Below are positions 35,317-45,124 of a stretch of 64,000 bases of DNA, one piece after another. Origin of the DNA: CAZOKZ01 sp964580585. Its GTDB lineage: Bacteria > Sumerlaeota > Sumerlaeia > SLMS01 > JAHLLQ01. The stretch covers positions 4,466 through 68,465 of the forward strand of contig CAZOKZ010000015.1 of NCBI GenBank assembly GCA_964580585.1. Direction: 5' to 3'. Made by a program: the position numbers and the translations under genes. The notes under the pieces were generated by a model, which saw only the letters and a list, made by a program, of their open reading frames with translations, searched no databases and was not told the origin of the DNA. The first letter of the stretch is position 1. The number at the start of each line of letters is the position of its first letter.

Positions 35317-37182
35317 TCATTCCTCGTGATGGCGCACGTTGAATTCCAGATTGTGCGTGTTCTCCGTCCCTCGTTCGACGACGCCGAGTTCCAACACGCC
35401 GATTTCCGTCAGATGCGAACGCAAATCCACCTCGACGCCTTCGCCTTCCACATCACCGGGTTTGGCTTCGCCCACGATTGTTTCGAGCGGATTGTGTTCC
35501 TCGAAACGTTCCGCGTCGTGATCGAACACGCCACCGGGCTCGTCGTCGCGACGCGTCGTGGAACTGAAGAAGCGAAACTCAACGGGCTCGCCTTTCCACA
35601 TACACAGATCGATTTCGCGCCCGGAAATATCGCACGTGGTGCCTTCCTCCATGCCGTAGGGCACGACGCAGAATAGCTTGATCGGCGGCGTCATACCCGG
35701 CACAGCAGGCATCGGTGGCTCGAAACCCACGTAATAACTGCGCGGGCTGCCCGCGCGTATGCGCACGCCTTGTCCCTGACGCGCTACGCCCAGATACGCG
35801 GCTCCACGCGAAACGGCCAGATCGAGGTCCGTCCCCACCAAAACACCGGGCAACGGACGGCTCGCATCACGGCACCAGTTGGCAACAACTTCGTACATGC
35901 GTTGGCGTAACGGTTCGGCGTGGAATACCCCACCATTGAAAAGGATTTTTGTCGGCAACACCGGCTGTCCCGGTTCGTGTCCAGGAATCACATCGGCAGC
36001 CGCGTCTTGCTGCATGCCGAGGAACCGCGCCAGATGACGTGTCACCGCCCCATCGGTCGCGTAGGGCAATCCTGCGCCCCGGAAACCGGCGCGTTTGGCG
36101 CGCATGGGGCGATCGCTGAACGCGCAACGTGGGAAAAAGCCGTTGAGCAGCAACTGATCGAGCCCTTCGCGTTTGAGCGCCGTGCGAATCGTGCCACCGA
36201 TCACACTGCTCCCCCGCCCAAGGATCGCGATGGGATGCTCCGCGAGCGATTCATCGGCCAGCAGGCGCTCTTTGCCTGCGCGACATTGTTGCGTAAGCGC
36301 CAGCAGTTGGAAGGCATCGAGCTTCGTGCCGCGTTCCTGTTCGAGTTGCTGGGCCAACGCATACGCCAGCGCCAGGTCCATGTTATCGCCACCGAGCAAG
36401 ATGTGCTCGCCAACGGCAACGCGCCGCAATTGTAACTCGCCGTCTTCTTCGGTCACGACGATCAGCGAAAAATCCGTCGTACCACCGCCCACATCGACGA
36501 CCAGCACGAGATCGCCAACCGAAACGCGATCGCGCCATTTATCGCCACAAGCTTCGACCCAGGAATAGAACGCCGCCTGGGGTTCTTCAAGCAAATGCAA
36601 ATTCGTGAACCCGGCTCGTTGCGCGGCGGCCACGGTCAAGTTGCGCGCCTCGGCATCGAAGGAAGCCGGAACACAAAGCGTGATTTCCTGGTTTTCGAGT
36701 CGAAGCGACGGGTCGTCTTTTGCGCGTTCGTAATTCCACGCTTCGCGCAAATGTTCGAGCACCATGCGCCCCACCTCGGCGGGTGAACGTTTGGCGTCTT
36801 CCTCGGTGCTTTGCCACGGCAGGATCGGTTCCTCGCGCGCCACGCCCCCATGACACAGCCACGATTTGCTGGAATGAATAAAACGCGAAGGCACCTTGGC
36901 GCCTTGCTCCTGAGCGAAACGACCGATTGCCACTTTGTGTTCGGCACGCCAGGGAAGATGCAGACTATCGGGTGGTAATTCCGAACCGCCCGCCACGTAA
37001 ACCGCCGATGGCAGTGTCGGGCGTGCTTCCACGGCCCCCGGTGCGATGACTTGCGGTACGGGAAATTCAGCCACGGGAATCGCAGAGCCATCGTTTTGAA
37101 CTTCGTTCAGATCGACAAATGACAACGTGCTGTTGGTCGTCCCTAAATCGATTCCCACAATATATCGTGAATTGTTACTCAT
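35317..37182 (-). CDS. Hsp70-family (DnaK-like) protein
   Basis: The 621-residue protein has the actin-like ATPase fold of Hsp70: phosphate-1 motif VGIDLGTTNSTLSFV at the N-terminus, phosphate-2 LVLVVDVGGGTTDFSLIVV near residue 230, and the connecting EEPQAAFYSW. The part after about residue 480 is short and lacks the canonical peptide-binding domain and lid of DnaK. It is therefore one of the divergent Hsp70 forms found next to DUF2760 genes rather than the general chaperone. No grpE or dnaJ is nearby. It follows the DUF2760 gene by 27 bases on the same strand. One copy of the GGGACGGAG motif lies inside (35362). Confidence 0.88.
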   Translation of the reverse strand: MSNNSRYIVGIDLGTTNSTLSFVDLNEVQNDGSAIPVAEFPVPQVIAPGAVEARPTLPSAVYVAGGSELPPDSLHLPWRAEHKVAIGRFAQEQGAKVPSRFIHSSKSWLCHGGVAREEPILPWQSTEEDAKRSPAEVGRMVLEHLREAWNYERAKDDPSLRLENQEITLCVPASFDAEARNLTVAAAQRAGFTNLHLLEEPQAAFYSWVEACGDKWRDRVSVGDLVLVVDVGGGTTDFSLIVVTEEDGELQLRRVAVGEHILLGGDNMDLALAYALAQQLEQERGTKLDAFQLLALTQQCRAGKERLLADESLAEHPIAILGRGSSVIGGTIRTALKREGLDQLLLNGFFPRCAFSDRPMRAKRAGFRGAGLPYATDGAVTRHLARFLGMQQDAAADVIPGHEPGQPVLPTKILFNGGVFHAEPLRQRMYEVVANWCRDASRPLPGVLVGTDLDLAVSRGAAYLGVARQGQGVRIRAGSPRSYYVGFEPPMPAVPGMTPPIKLFCVVPYGMEEGTTCDISGREIDLCMWKGEPVEFRFFSSTTRRDDEPGGVFDHDAERFEEHNPLETIVGEAKPGDVEGEGVEVDLRSHLTEIGVLELGVVERGTENTHNLEFNVRHHEE

Positions 37183-37209
37183 TATTTGATCTCACTTTCC
37201 AACACAAGT

Positions 37210-37707
37210 TCAACCCACTTGAACTTCGGCGGGCGCAACAATGTGTGCGTCGGCTTCCGGTGGCACGGTCGGCAGATGAATTTCCGCCACGCGCCAACCG
37301 CGATGGTTCAACGTTCCTTTGTATGGCGCGTCGCCCGTAATATTTCCCACCAAGGAAATGGCAGAAGCATCGAATCCGGCTTCGACCGTTACGTGTGCGC
37401 CTTCTTCCGAAGCATGAACGCGTTCGAGTTTCATGCGATCGGTCAGAACTTTCCGGCACCCCTCGTGAATCGGGCGAACAGCAGCCCCCACATCGGCATC
37501 GGAAAACGAAACGATGTCTTCCATCAAAAAATCTACCAAACGGCCTTCTTTTTGAAGAATACCGAGTAGTTGAATTGCAGGTTCAGACGATCCTTGAAAC
37601 GCCATTGCAGGCGGAGCAGCCACAGGAGCCGCCGCGTCGCCAGCCACCGAGACATCGCCGTGCATCAAGACGCGAAAGAACGCTTTTATCGCTTGGATCA
37701 AGTGCAT
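37210..37707 (-). CDS. DUF2760 domain protein
   Basis: The 165-residue product shows the DUF2760 pattern: QLLGILQKEGRLVDFLMEDI, FSDADVGAAVRPIHEGCRKVL, VEAGFDASAISLVGNITGD and YKGTLNHRGWRVAEIHLP. An N-terminal hydrophobic helix (LIQAIKAFFRVLM) is followed by an alanine/proline linker. I chose ATG 37707 because it begins directly at that helix; the frame is open to 37803 without a better ribosome site. DUF2760 genes are regularly found beside divergent Hsp70 genes, as here, so the two products probably act together, but the role is unknown. Confidence 0.8.
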   Translation of the reverse strand: MHLIQAIKAFFRVLMHGDVSVAGDAAAPVAAPPAMAFQGSSEPAIQLLGILQKEGRLVDFLMEDIVSFSDADVGAAVRPIHEGCRKVLTDRMKLERVHASEEGAHVTVEAGFDASAISLVGNITGDAPYKGTLNHRGWRVAEIHLPTVPPEADAHIVAPAEVQVG

Positions 37708-37851
37708 AATGTTGTTCCAAACTTTCGTTTGAATGGCCGGATTTATCCAACCGGCACCGCGAGGAGACCGCCCATGCGCGGACCGTGCAAGCACGAATGC
37801 CAATTGGATAAGCTGAAATAAATCGCGCGTTTTATAGTCTGGAAACGAAAA

Positions 37852-37872
37852 AGCCCGGCAAAGTGCCGGGCT
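37852..37872 (-). terminator. Intrinsic terminator of the polysaccharide operon
   Basis: On the minus strand AGCCCGGCA, a CTT loop and TGCCGGGCT (37872 to 37852) are followed directly by TTTTTCGTTT. It lies 28 bases after the stop of the last glycosyltransferase gene and is the clearest intrinsic terminator in the window. Confidence 0.88.
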
Positions 37873-37899
37873 CCATTTCGTCGTTTATTTTCAAAGATG

Positions 37900-38721
37900 T
37901 TATCGCATACTACGCTTTCGACGAGAGTCGTTGACCTTCAAACGAATCAAGTGCTCGTAAATAGCCCGCATCCGGCAATAGTCCAATCCTTCGCGCCCAT
38001 CAAGAAAACCGCGTTTTACAATGTATAAATACAGAAAAATAAATGTCGGCGCACAAGGCAACCAGCGACTGAATTGCTTTAACCACTGGCGCCGGGAAAT
38101 GGGGTCTCGTAACACATCGGTCAAACGATATTGCGCTTGATTTGAACACCAATCATTGGCTTCCAACGATGAATAACGATCGTGTCGCGCAATCCACTCG
38201 GTCAGCCCTTTATCAAATGGATGATGTTCGTAATAATGATGAAGCGCGGGGATATTTTTCATATGCAGCGGAGCTTTCTGACCATGACCGACTTCAATAA
38301 ACTCGAACGAACCCGCTTTTGTCAAACGCGTCTGATAAACGGGAAACCCACTGGCATACCGAATTGCGCGGCCACGAAAAAAAGTCATGGAAGCAAGATT
38401 GTAAGCAACCGCGCCCTGGTCGGGACGAAGCTTGTTTAGCTCGCGAATTAACTTCTTCGACAAACGTTCGTCGGCATCCAGATGCAAAACCCATTCGCCT
38501 GGTTTGAAATATTTCTTCAAGCCATAATTACGTTGATCGGAAAATGAAACAAACGGACGCGATAGAATCTGAACATTCGGATATTTTTTCAGCAACTCTA
38601 CCGTACGATCCGTCGAACAAGAGTCGATTACGACTAGACGTTTAACATGCTGAACGTTTTTCAGAAATCGCTCGACATGAAACTCTTCATTTTTTGTCAG
38701 TAGGAGAATTGAATATTTCAT
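37900..38721 (-). CDS. Family-2 glycosyltransferase, WaaE/KdtX-like
   Basis: The 273-residue GT-A enzyme opens with YSILLLTKNEEFHVERFLKN and has the nucleotide-sugar DxD segment EWVLHLDADERLSKKL, then SFSDQRNYGLKKYF. This layout is that of WaaE/KdtX-like transferases that add a sugar to LPS core or similar glycans. It is the last of 17 genes in the operon, three bases after the acetyltransferase gene, and is followed by the terminator at 37872. The transferred sugar is unknown. Confidence 0.88.
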   Translation of the reverse strand: MKYSILLLTKNEEFHVERFLKNVQHVKRLVVIDSCSTDRTVELLKKYPNVQILSRPFVSFSDQRNYGLKKYFKPGEWVLHLDADERLSKKLIRELNKLRPDQGAVAYNLASMTFFRGRAIRYASGFPVYQTRLTKAGSFEFIEVGHGQKAPLHMKNIPALHHYYEHHPFDKGLTEWIARHDRYSSLEANDWCSNQAQYRLTDVLRDPISRRQWLKQFSRWLPCAPTFIFLYLYIVKRGFLDGREGLDYCRMRAIYEHLIRLKVNDSRRKRSMR

Positions 38722-38724
38722 ACT

Positions 38725-39309
38725 TCAAGAACCGACTCGGGTAAAGTTCCTTTTCCGTATGGGTTTACATGGATTTCCCGCACAAATCATCCAATCGGGC
38801 AAATCTTTGGAAACAAGCGACATTGCACCAACGACGGTGCCTTCGCCAATCCGAACATTGAGCAAAACAAAAGAACGTGCACCGATAAATGCATCAGGAC
38901 CTACTATTATTTTCCCCGTAACAAGAGGTAAACATTCCGATGAAAGATCATGCGTCCCACAACAAAGGTAAGCCTGTTGAGCAACGGTACATCGTGCCTT
39001 TAGAATAACGGGAGCCAGATTATAGACATTGACTTCTGTACCAATACAAGCCCGGTGTTCCATCATTAAATTCCATGGCATATATATTTTTGCAGAAGCA
39101 GAAACAAATGGATTCCCTTTGATTTTAGCACCAAATACTCTCAAAAGCAAGAGTCGCCATTTGTTCATAAATTTTGGTGTTGGTCGGAATAATAGGAGTG
39201 AACAGATATTCCACGCTAGAAGGCGCATTCTATCGGTCAACGACCATGGAGAAGAATAGGCGTCTTTCTGTTCATGCTTTTGATAATTTTTTGCTCTGTT
39301 ATTTTTCAT
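38725..39309 (-). CDS. WcaF-like acetyltransferase (left-handed beta-helix)
   Basis: The 194-residue protein has the hexapeptide repeats of a left-handed beta-helix: NPFVSASAKIYMPWNLMM, ACIGTEVNVYN, KIIVGPDAFIGARSFVLLNVRIGEGTVVGAMSLVSKDLP, ending with MICAGNPCKPIRKR. The pattern CGTHDLSS is typical of WcaF, which O-acetylates colanic acid precursors. It probably acetylates a sugar of the polysaccharide made by this cluster. Its ATG overlaps the preceding glycosyltransferase stop by 4 bases (ATGA). Confidence 0.85.
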   Translation of the reverse strand: MKNNRAKNYQKHEQKDAYSSPWSLTDRMRLLAWNICSLLLFRPTPKFMNKWRLLLLRVFGAKIKGNPFVSASAKIYMPWNLMMEHRACIGTEVNVYNLAPVILKARCTVAQQAYLCCGTHDLSSECLPLVTGKIIVGPDAFIGARSFVLLNVRIGEGTVVGAMSLVSKDLPDWMICAGNPCKPIRKRNFTRVGS

Positions 39310-40430
39310 GATTTCAACAATTCTTCAAAATCTGCCAGATACATCTCGGCGACTTTTTCGTACGAATATTCCTGTGCCGTTTCAACGGCTCGATAACTCA
39401 TTTTCTCAAGCTTGTTGGGATCGGATAAAGCTCTTTGAATCGTATTAGCCAACAAATTTACCGCATTCGGTGAACGATGATCGAAAGCCCATCCGTTTAC
39501 ACCATCTTGCAAATAATCCTGAAACACCTCCAGCGAAGAAACGATTGGAACAAGTCCCGTTGCCATTGCTTCGAGAGGTGCCACACCAAACGACTCTCCC
39601 TTTTCCGCCAATGATGGATAACAAAACAAATGGGCTTCATGAAATGCTTTGAGAAATTCGTGGCGTTCATAACGAGGAGGTAAAAAAGAAACATCAAAGC
39701 CTGATGCACGCCTTTTTATTTGAGAATAATACTTTTTTCCACCTCCGCCATCTTCCACTCGATGGGCACCCATAATAATAAGCTTTGAATTCTGTTTACG
39801 GGAGACTAATTTGTAGGCTTCTATTAACAACTCAACGCCTTTTTCGGGATGAACACGACCTGCGTAAAATATAACTTTTTTTGATGGATATGATTTTGGT
39901 ACTTTGGTGGGTTTGAATATGTTCACATTCACTGCGTTTGGAATCACACGAATCTTTGAAGATGCGGCAGGTATTTCCCGGGCAATCATTTCACGAATTG
40001 CATTGGAAACAGCAGAGAAACGATGCACACCTGCACGATAATAAAGTTTCATCTGGCCTTTCGGGACTCGTTGAACATTTACGATGATTTTTGCATTCTT
40101 TGCGCGAAAGATTCTCAAAAATATTGGAAGCCAAAAAGCGTTGGTCACAATCACATCGGCAGGGTGAATCTGTACTAACTTCACAAATGAATACAAAATA
40201 TCTTTCAGTATATTAATGTAGATATTTTTTGTGCTTCGCATATTCGTAGAGCGATAGATTGAAAAACAACTCTGAGGAGATTTTTTCATGCGTTCACCAC
40301 ACGCATAAAGTGTAACTTGGTGCCCTTGTTTCGCCATTATTCCAGCAAGATCAAACCATATTCTCTCTACTGCTCCGCACTTAGCGGGAGGTACTGAGAG
40401 AAACGGACCAGTAACAATAGCGATTCTCAA
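39306..40430 (-). CDS. Family-4 glycosyltransferase
   Basis: This GT-B enzyme of 374 residues starts MRIAIVTGPFLSVPPAKCGA with the family's glycine-rich GAVERIW segment. Its C-terminal donor domain has VIFYAGRVHPEKGVELLIEA and the E-x7-E motif ESFGVAPLEAM near residue 295. The start codon is TTG 40430, which overlaps the preceding TGA by four bases (TTGA). It uses an activated sugar to extend the glycan on a lipid carrier at the cytoplasmic face. Donor and acceptor are unknown. Confidence 0.9.
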   Translation of the reverse strand: MRIAIVTGPFLSVPPAKCGAVERIWFDLAGIMAKQGHQVTLYACGERMKKSPQSCFSIYRSTNMRSTKNIYINILKDILYSFVKLVQIHPADVIVTNAFWLPIFLRIFRAKNAKIIVNVQRVPKGQMKLYYRAGVHRFSAVSNAIREMIAREIPAASSKIRVIPNAVNVNIFKPTKVPKSYPSKKVIFYAGRVHPEKGVELLIEAYKLVSRKQNSKLIIMGAHRVEDGGGGKKYYSQIKRRASGFDVSFLPPRYERHEFLKAFHEAHLFCYPSLAEKGESFGVAPLEAMATGLVPIVSSLEVFQDYLQDGVNGWAFDHRSPNAVNLLANTIQRALSDPNKLEKMSYRAVETAQEYSYEKVAEMYLADFEELLKS

Positions 40431-41593
40431 TCTAACCTCACAAAATCCGGTTTATCACACTGACCTAATATCCATCTATATAATAAAGTCATATTCTCCG
40501 CTATTTCTACCCATTCATATTTCGATGCGAGCGTTCGCGCATTTTCGGACATTTCAGTCCATTTGGAACTGTTAAGATTCATTGCTGAAGCAAGTGTTTT
40601 CGTCAACTCATCGCCCCCAAGCTCAATCCACCAACCACAATCATGGTTCTCGATTTCTTCCCATGGCGTAAACTTTGTTGTGATCACGGGTACACCAAAT
40701 GCCAGTGCTTCAAGCACAACAATGCCAAAGTTTTCAGAAAAAGACGGGAGTACCATTATTTTTGCCGAATTATACAAATCATTCTTATCTTCGCCTTCAA
40801 CATTTCCAACAAACAGCATCGACGCCGCAAGACCTCTATCATGAACTTTCTTTTCCAAGGACTCCTTATATCCTTTATCGTCAACAGGACCTGCCAATAT
40901 TATTTGCCATTTTTGATGATAAGTTGAGAGTGCAGCCCAACTTTCTACAAGTAAGTCTAATCCTTTTTTTTCATGAATCCGAGATATGAACAAAATAATA
41001 TTTTTACCATTACGCTCTCTCATTTCAAAAGAACATTCAGTGTGAACCGAATCCAAATCAATGCCATTCGGAAGAATCGCAACAGGATTCGTCAGCCCTA
41101 ACGATCTTATTCCTGAATACTCTGCATTCGATGTGGCATGTAGCACATTCGCTGATTTCAAGTTATTCTTTTCATACAGAGACCAGGCAATTTTTTTTAA
41201 TACTTTGCTTTGATTCAAAGCCCAACGATCTAACATTCCACGAGGAGAAACAACTAGGGGGCGAGAATATTTTTTCGCAAAACAGCGTGCGCAATAATTT
41301 GGATACATCCACAGGCCATGGCTATGAATAAGGTCGAATGAGGCAACAATCTTGTTTAATTTACCGGCATATTCTTTTGAATAACCTTTAAATTTCTTTG
41401 CAAGCGTGCCAGCTTCTATTGATGTAAACGACAGATTGGTGCCACCTACCTGAGCACCCAAATTATCGTAATTTTGCGTTAGGATATGTGAATCTATTCC
41501 GTTAGAGTTGAGAAATCTTGATAGCGAAGTAACAGACCGTGCAGGTCCTCCCGTGAATTCATTAATACTGGAGACAATATGCAAGACTCTCAT
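40427..41593 (-). CDS. Family-4 glycosyltransferase
   Basis: The 388-residue GT-B enzyme begins MRVLHIVSSINEFTGGPARS, as many GT4 proteins do. It contains ILPNGIDLDS, IILFISRIHEKKGLDLLVES in the donor domain, and the E-x7-E motif ENFGIVVLEALAFGVPVI near residue 292. The ATG overlaps the preceding stop by four bases (ATGA). It is one of several GT4 paralogues in tandem that differ strongly from each other, so each probably makes its own linkage. Confidence 0.9.
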   Translation of the reverse strand: MRVLHIVSSINEFTGGPARSVTSLSRFLNSNGIDSHILTQNYDNLGAQVGGTNLSFTSIEAGTLAKKFKGYSKEYAGKLNKIVASFDLIHSHGLWMYPNYCARCFAKKYSRPLVVSPRGMLDRWALNQSKVLKKIAWSLYEKNNLKSANVLHATSNAEYSGIRSLGLTNPVAILPNGIDLDSVHTECSFEMRERNGKNIILFISRIHEKKGLDLLVESWAALSTYHQKWQIILAGPVDDKGYKESLEKKVHDRGLAASMLFVGNVEGEDKNDLYNSAKIMVLPSFSENFGIVVLEALAFGVPVITTKFTPWEEIENHDCGWWIELGGDELTKTLASAMNLNSSKWTEMSENARTLASKYEWVEIAENMTLLYRWILGQCDKPDFVRLD

Positions 41594-42705
41594 TGTTGTG
41601 CAAATTGCTCATCAAGCAATCTTTTAAAACACTCGACAAATCGTTCAAATGCAAATTTTTCTCTCACCGTGTTTCTTAAAGCAATAGGATCGTACAATAA
41701 TTTATTTGGATTATTTCCTTCCAGATATTCTACGATTTTATCAATTATCTCATCAGCATCATAAGGATCGACCAATATACCAATTTCACCATCGCACAAC
41801 GCATCGGTTGCACCGTCTTGATTTCCCGCAAGACATGCTTTACCGCATGCCATCGCTTCCAGATAAACTATTCCGAACCCTTCGAGTTTGCTTGGCATTA
41901 CAAACATATCACAGCCGTTGTAATAATCGACTATCTCATCATCCGGAACATAGCCTGCAAGTATAACATAATTTTCTAATTTCTTTTGGTCAATTTCTCT
42001 TTTCAGCCTATTCATATCATCACCTTTGCCGGCAATAATCCAAGTAACATTCGGATATCGTTCCAACAGGGCATTATACTTTGACAATAGAATATCATAA
42101 CCTCGGTAGGACTCAGCAGCAGAAAGTCGGTTCACAGTAAGTATTATTTTATTCGAATCCGGTATTTTATATTTTTTTTTCAACGAAACCTTCGGCTCGT
42201 TTATTTTGTAAATGTCCAAATCGACTGTGTTGAATATCAAGGAAGTATTCCTATTTCTAATTTCAGCCCAAGAATCCAGACGATCACGAGAATATCGGCT
42301 AACAGGAAGCACCTTGTCAGCCCGCTTGAGAGCATGTTTATAAAGTACACCTCGCTCATTCCATGCCTCAACTCCATGTATCACAACCCAATATTTGCAA
42401 CGAACAATATAAGACAAGATACAAGCGACAGGAATCATATTTATATGAGTCATAATAATAAGCTTGGGACGTTTCACAATCGCAGCCATGAGTACCGAAA
42501 GAATATAATAGCCTGTTTGAAACCGCCCTCGCTTCATTCCGTAACTAATAATATCAGGGGAATTCAGCGATGAATCATTTGGTGAATCATTTTTAACATG
42601 GACCGTTACTTCGCAGCTATTTCTTCGCAGTGCCAATAGTAAATTTTTACTAAATACTTCTATTCCACCTTTGCTTGTAAACATTCCAGGAGCCCAAAGT
42701 TGCAC
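41590..42705 (-). CDS. Family-4 glycosyltransferase
   Basis: The protein shows the GT4 acceptor-side start VQLWAPGMFTSKGGIEVFSKN, the donor-domain KIILTVNRLSAAESYRGYDILL, and the E-x7-E motif EGFGIVYLEAMACGKA near residue 280. I chose GTG 42705 (371 residues), which starts right at the first strand and lies 7 bases after the upstream stop. ATG 42762 is in frame but would overlap the upstream gene by 50 bases. Ribosome sites are weak for both. The region is clearly AT-rich. Confidence 0.85.
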   Translation of the reverse strand: MQLWAPGMFTSKGGIEVFSKNLLLALRRNSCEVTVHVKNDSPNDSSLNSPDIISYGMKRGRFQTGYYILSVLMAAIVKRPKLIIMTHINMIPVACILSYIVRCKYWVVIHGVEAWNERGVLYKHALKRADKVLPVSRYSRDRLDSWAEIRNRNTSLIFNTVDLDIYKINEPKVSLKKKYKIPDSNKIILTVNRLSAAESYRGYDILLSKYNALLERYPNVTWIIAGKGDDMNRLKREIDQKKLENYVILAGYVPDDEIVDYYNGCDMFVMPSKLEGFGIVYLEAMACGKACLAGNQDGATDALCDGEIGILVDPYDADEIIDKIVEYLEGNNPNKLLYDPIALRNTVREKFAFERFVECFKRLLDEQFAQQ

Positions 42706-42712
42706 AGATTTC

Positions 42713-43873
42713 TTAGTGTAACTTTTCAATCGCTCGACACAACCCCTTGGTCGCTTCGTCATATGAATATCGTTGAATTAATTTTCGAGCATTTATTCCC
42801 CATTTTAAAAGTTGATCAGAAGTCATCGCTACTTTCAACTTCGCTCGTAAATCTTCAATATCCCCTGCTTTGAATACTAAACCTGTTTTCTGAGGGATAA
42901 CCAAATCTTTTTGACAACCAACGTGAGTGCTAACTAATGCGGGAACCGAAAGCGTCATGGCCTCATTGATAACCAAGCCCCACGTTTCATAGGGTCCATA
43001 ACTGGGAAGAATGATTAAGTCCACTGAATTGTAAACTGATGGCATTTCGCGCTGATTGACAAATGGATGAAAGTATATATTACTATTATTCGCAGCCAAT
43101 CGTTTCATTTTTTCTTCAAGAGGTCCAGCCCCCACAAAGATAAGCACTACATTTTCATTTGTAATGGATTTGAAGGTGGATAGCAATTTGTCAGGCCACT
43201 TTTTTTCAACAAATTTCCCGACAAAAAGAAATACTTTTTTTTCTCGGGAAATCCCAAGCCGCTCTCTTAGACTATCGCCTTGAAATTGCTCGAATCTAAT
43301 AGTATCAATGGCGTGTGGTGCAAATTCCAACTTATTGGCTGGCACTCCTTGTCTGCGATAATATTCTCTATTCGATTTTCCCACAAAAAGTACTTTTTCG
43401 AATCTTGAAAAGATCAGACTGCGTAGAAGTGATTTCAGCTTATACTTTATGCTATTATGATTTAATAGAATATGAGAATCACCTCGTAGCATGAGTGGTA
43501 TTTTCCTCATCCTACCCCAAAGAATTACTTTAATCATCTCGTAATAATTATAACCAACTAACAATATTACGTCTGGCGCAAATGAGTATATTTTTCTAAT
43601 GAGACCGCGATTTTTAATACCCAAGAAACTATTTGTCCCCGGAGTTTTACTGGTATTTACTACGAATTCGTATTGATAGCCTTCAAGTAATGGAATATCC
43701 CATTTCACTTCCTGGTTAAAACCCGGATCATGTTTGTTGTGAATCCCTCCATCCCACAAATAATATACTCTGATGTCGAATTGGACCGTGGCTGCTAGAT
43801 GAGCAAACCAAGGTGCGTAGTATTGGATTGGATGCGTTGTAATTATTGCTAATTTAGTTTTTTTCAATGGCAT
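42713..43873 (-). CDS. Family-4 glycosyltransferase
   Basis: The 386-residue GT-B enzyme starts MPLKKTKLAIITTHPIQYYA at ATG 43873 (TTG 43879 is possible), overlapping the preceding gene by 20 bases. The HPIQYYAPW opening is typical of a GT4 subgroup. It has VLFVGKSNREYYRRQGVP, KVFLFVGKFVEKKWPDKLL and the E-x7-E motif ETWGLVINEAM near residue 305. It also carries an internal VILLVGYNYYEMIK, which fits acceptor or membrane contact. The substrate is unknown. Confidence 0.88.
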   Translation of the reverse strand: MPLKKTKLAIITTHPIQYYAPWFAHLAATVQFDIRVYYLWDGGIHNKHDPGFNQEVKWDIPLLEGYQYEFVVNTSKTPGTNSFLGIKNRGLIRKIYSFAPDVILLVGYNYYEMIKVILWGRMRKIPLMLRGDSHILLNHNSIKYKLKSLLRSLIFSRFEKVLFVGKSNREYYRRQGVPANKLEFAPHAIDTIRFEQFQGDSLRERLGISREKKVFLFVGKFVEKKWPDKLLSTFKSITNENVVLIFVGAGPLEEKMKRLAANNSNIYFHPFVNQREMPSVYNSVDLIILPSYGPYETWGLVINEAMTLSVPALVSTHVGCQKDLVIPQKTGLVFKAGDIEDLRAKLKVAMTSDQLLKWGINARKLIQRYSYDEATKGLCRAIEKLH

Positions 43874-45116
43874 GCGCAAACACTTCAGTTTGACGTTTTG
43901 TCAGGGCGTCTGCTGAATATTTTTTTAATAATAAAGTCAAGTCATTCGGTGGTGCTTGCTTTGAGAGTTCTGCAAGTATATTTTTTGCGATTTGCGATAC
44001 GGAATCATTATCTCCAAAAGTTGTGATCGTATTTAATTTATACTTTATCATCAATTTTGATACCAAACTGTCTTTATGAAATATTGCAAGAACAGGCTTG
44101 TCGGCCAATAGCGACATTAACAGTTTAGAGGCTGTGTAGGACTTGTCGTTTGAGCCTACGATCAATATCCGGTCAGCTTTTTTTAGTATCCTGATTGAAT
44201 CATAATATGGTACGCGGTGCGGAATCTCAACAACTACATGCTGAAGATTATATTTCAAAGCAAGTGGTTCGATTGTTTTTTCAGCTCGCTTCCCTTGTGC
44301 ATAACTAGTGCCAATAAAGTACAATTTAATTGGTTTTCTAGTGGCTTTTTGGCGATTGAGATGCTCAACTACTTCAAGCAAGGCTGATACTGAAGTCTGC
44401 ATATCTTTCCCACCACGTCCTACATAAACCCAGTTCTCATATTTCTTAGAAAACTTTATTGATGATCGAAGATTACTCTCGGAATAGCTAAAGTCTATTA
44501 CTGGCGCTCCAAAAGGAATTAAGAACATTTTGCCTTTTTTTATGTCGTACTTAGCTGATAGGGTATCGATATAGCTCGTCGATACTGATACTATTGCTGC
44601 CGCATTCTTTACAACCAACGGCTCTAATAATTTTGCTACGATGCGCCCAATTCCGTATTTAACTCGTCCACCAGGAGGAAGTGCTTTGTTTTTTTTATAG
44701 TAGTCATTTACCCATGGATCTTGAAAATCCAACACGTACGGTTTACCCAATAAGATTTTCCAAAATACACCGAGTGTCATTGACAGGAACATCGTCGTAG
44801 AAAAATAGATGATATCTATATTGTGTTTATTAATAATCTTCGTACCGTTTATTAACAATCCTGGCAACGCACGAAGCGGAAGACTGCCTATTCCTAATAA
44901 ACGTGTGATGGATAATGGAATCGCTTTTACTTTGCAGCAATTCATCTGAGTGGGAAGTGATTTTTCAAGTTCCTCATCGATTATTCCATCAACATACTTG
45001 CTATCGACAGCCAGAATATAGGTTTCCCAACCATACTTTTCATAGTATGGAAGACTCGTTCGAACACGTTGGTGATCCGGCGCGTTGATCGGCGGGAAAT
45101 GCGGTGATACTATCAA
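43854..45116 (-). CDS. GT-B glycosyltransferase (GT4-like)
   Basis: The 420-residue protein begins (K)KVLIVSPHFPPINAPDHQRV, where the family has its first strand and acceptor loop. It contains GKPYVLDFQDPWVNDYY, VYVGRGGKDM, and a donor-side SYTASKLLMSLLADKPVLAI in place of a clear E-x7-E. TTG 45116 is the first common start. A CTG three codons upstream would overlap the preceding TGA and give KKVLIV, so the exact start is open. Its sugar specificity is unknown. Confidence 0.82.
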   Translation of the reverse strand: MIVSPHFPPINAPDHQRVRTSLPYYEKYGWETYILAVDSKYVDGIIDEELEKSLPTQMNCCKVKAIPLSITRLLGIGSLPLRALPGLLINGTKIINKHNIDIIYFSTTMFLSMTLGVFWKILLGKPYVLDFQDPWVNDYYKKNKALPPGGRVKYGIGRIVAKLLEPLVVKNAAAIVSVSTSYIDTLSAKYDIKKGKMFLIPFGAPVIDFSYSESNLRSSIKFSKKYENWVYVGRGGKDMQTSVSALLEVVEHLNRQKATRKPIKLYFIGTSYAQGKRAEKTIEPLALKYNLQHVVVEIPHRVPYYDSIRILKKADRILIVGSNDKSYTASKLLMSLLADKPVLAIFHKDSLVSKLMIKYKLNTITTFGDNDSVSQIAKNILAELSKQAPPNDLTLLLKKYSADALTKRQTEVFAHAIEKN

Positions 45117-45124
45117 TACTTTTT

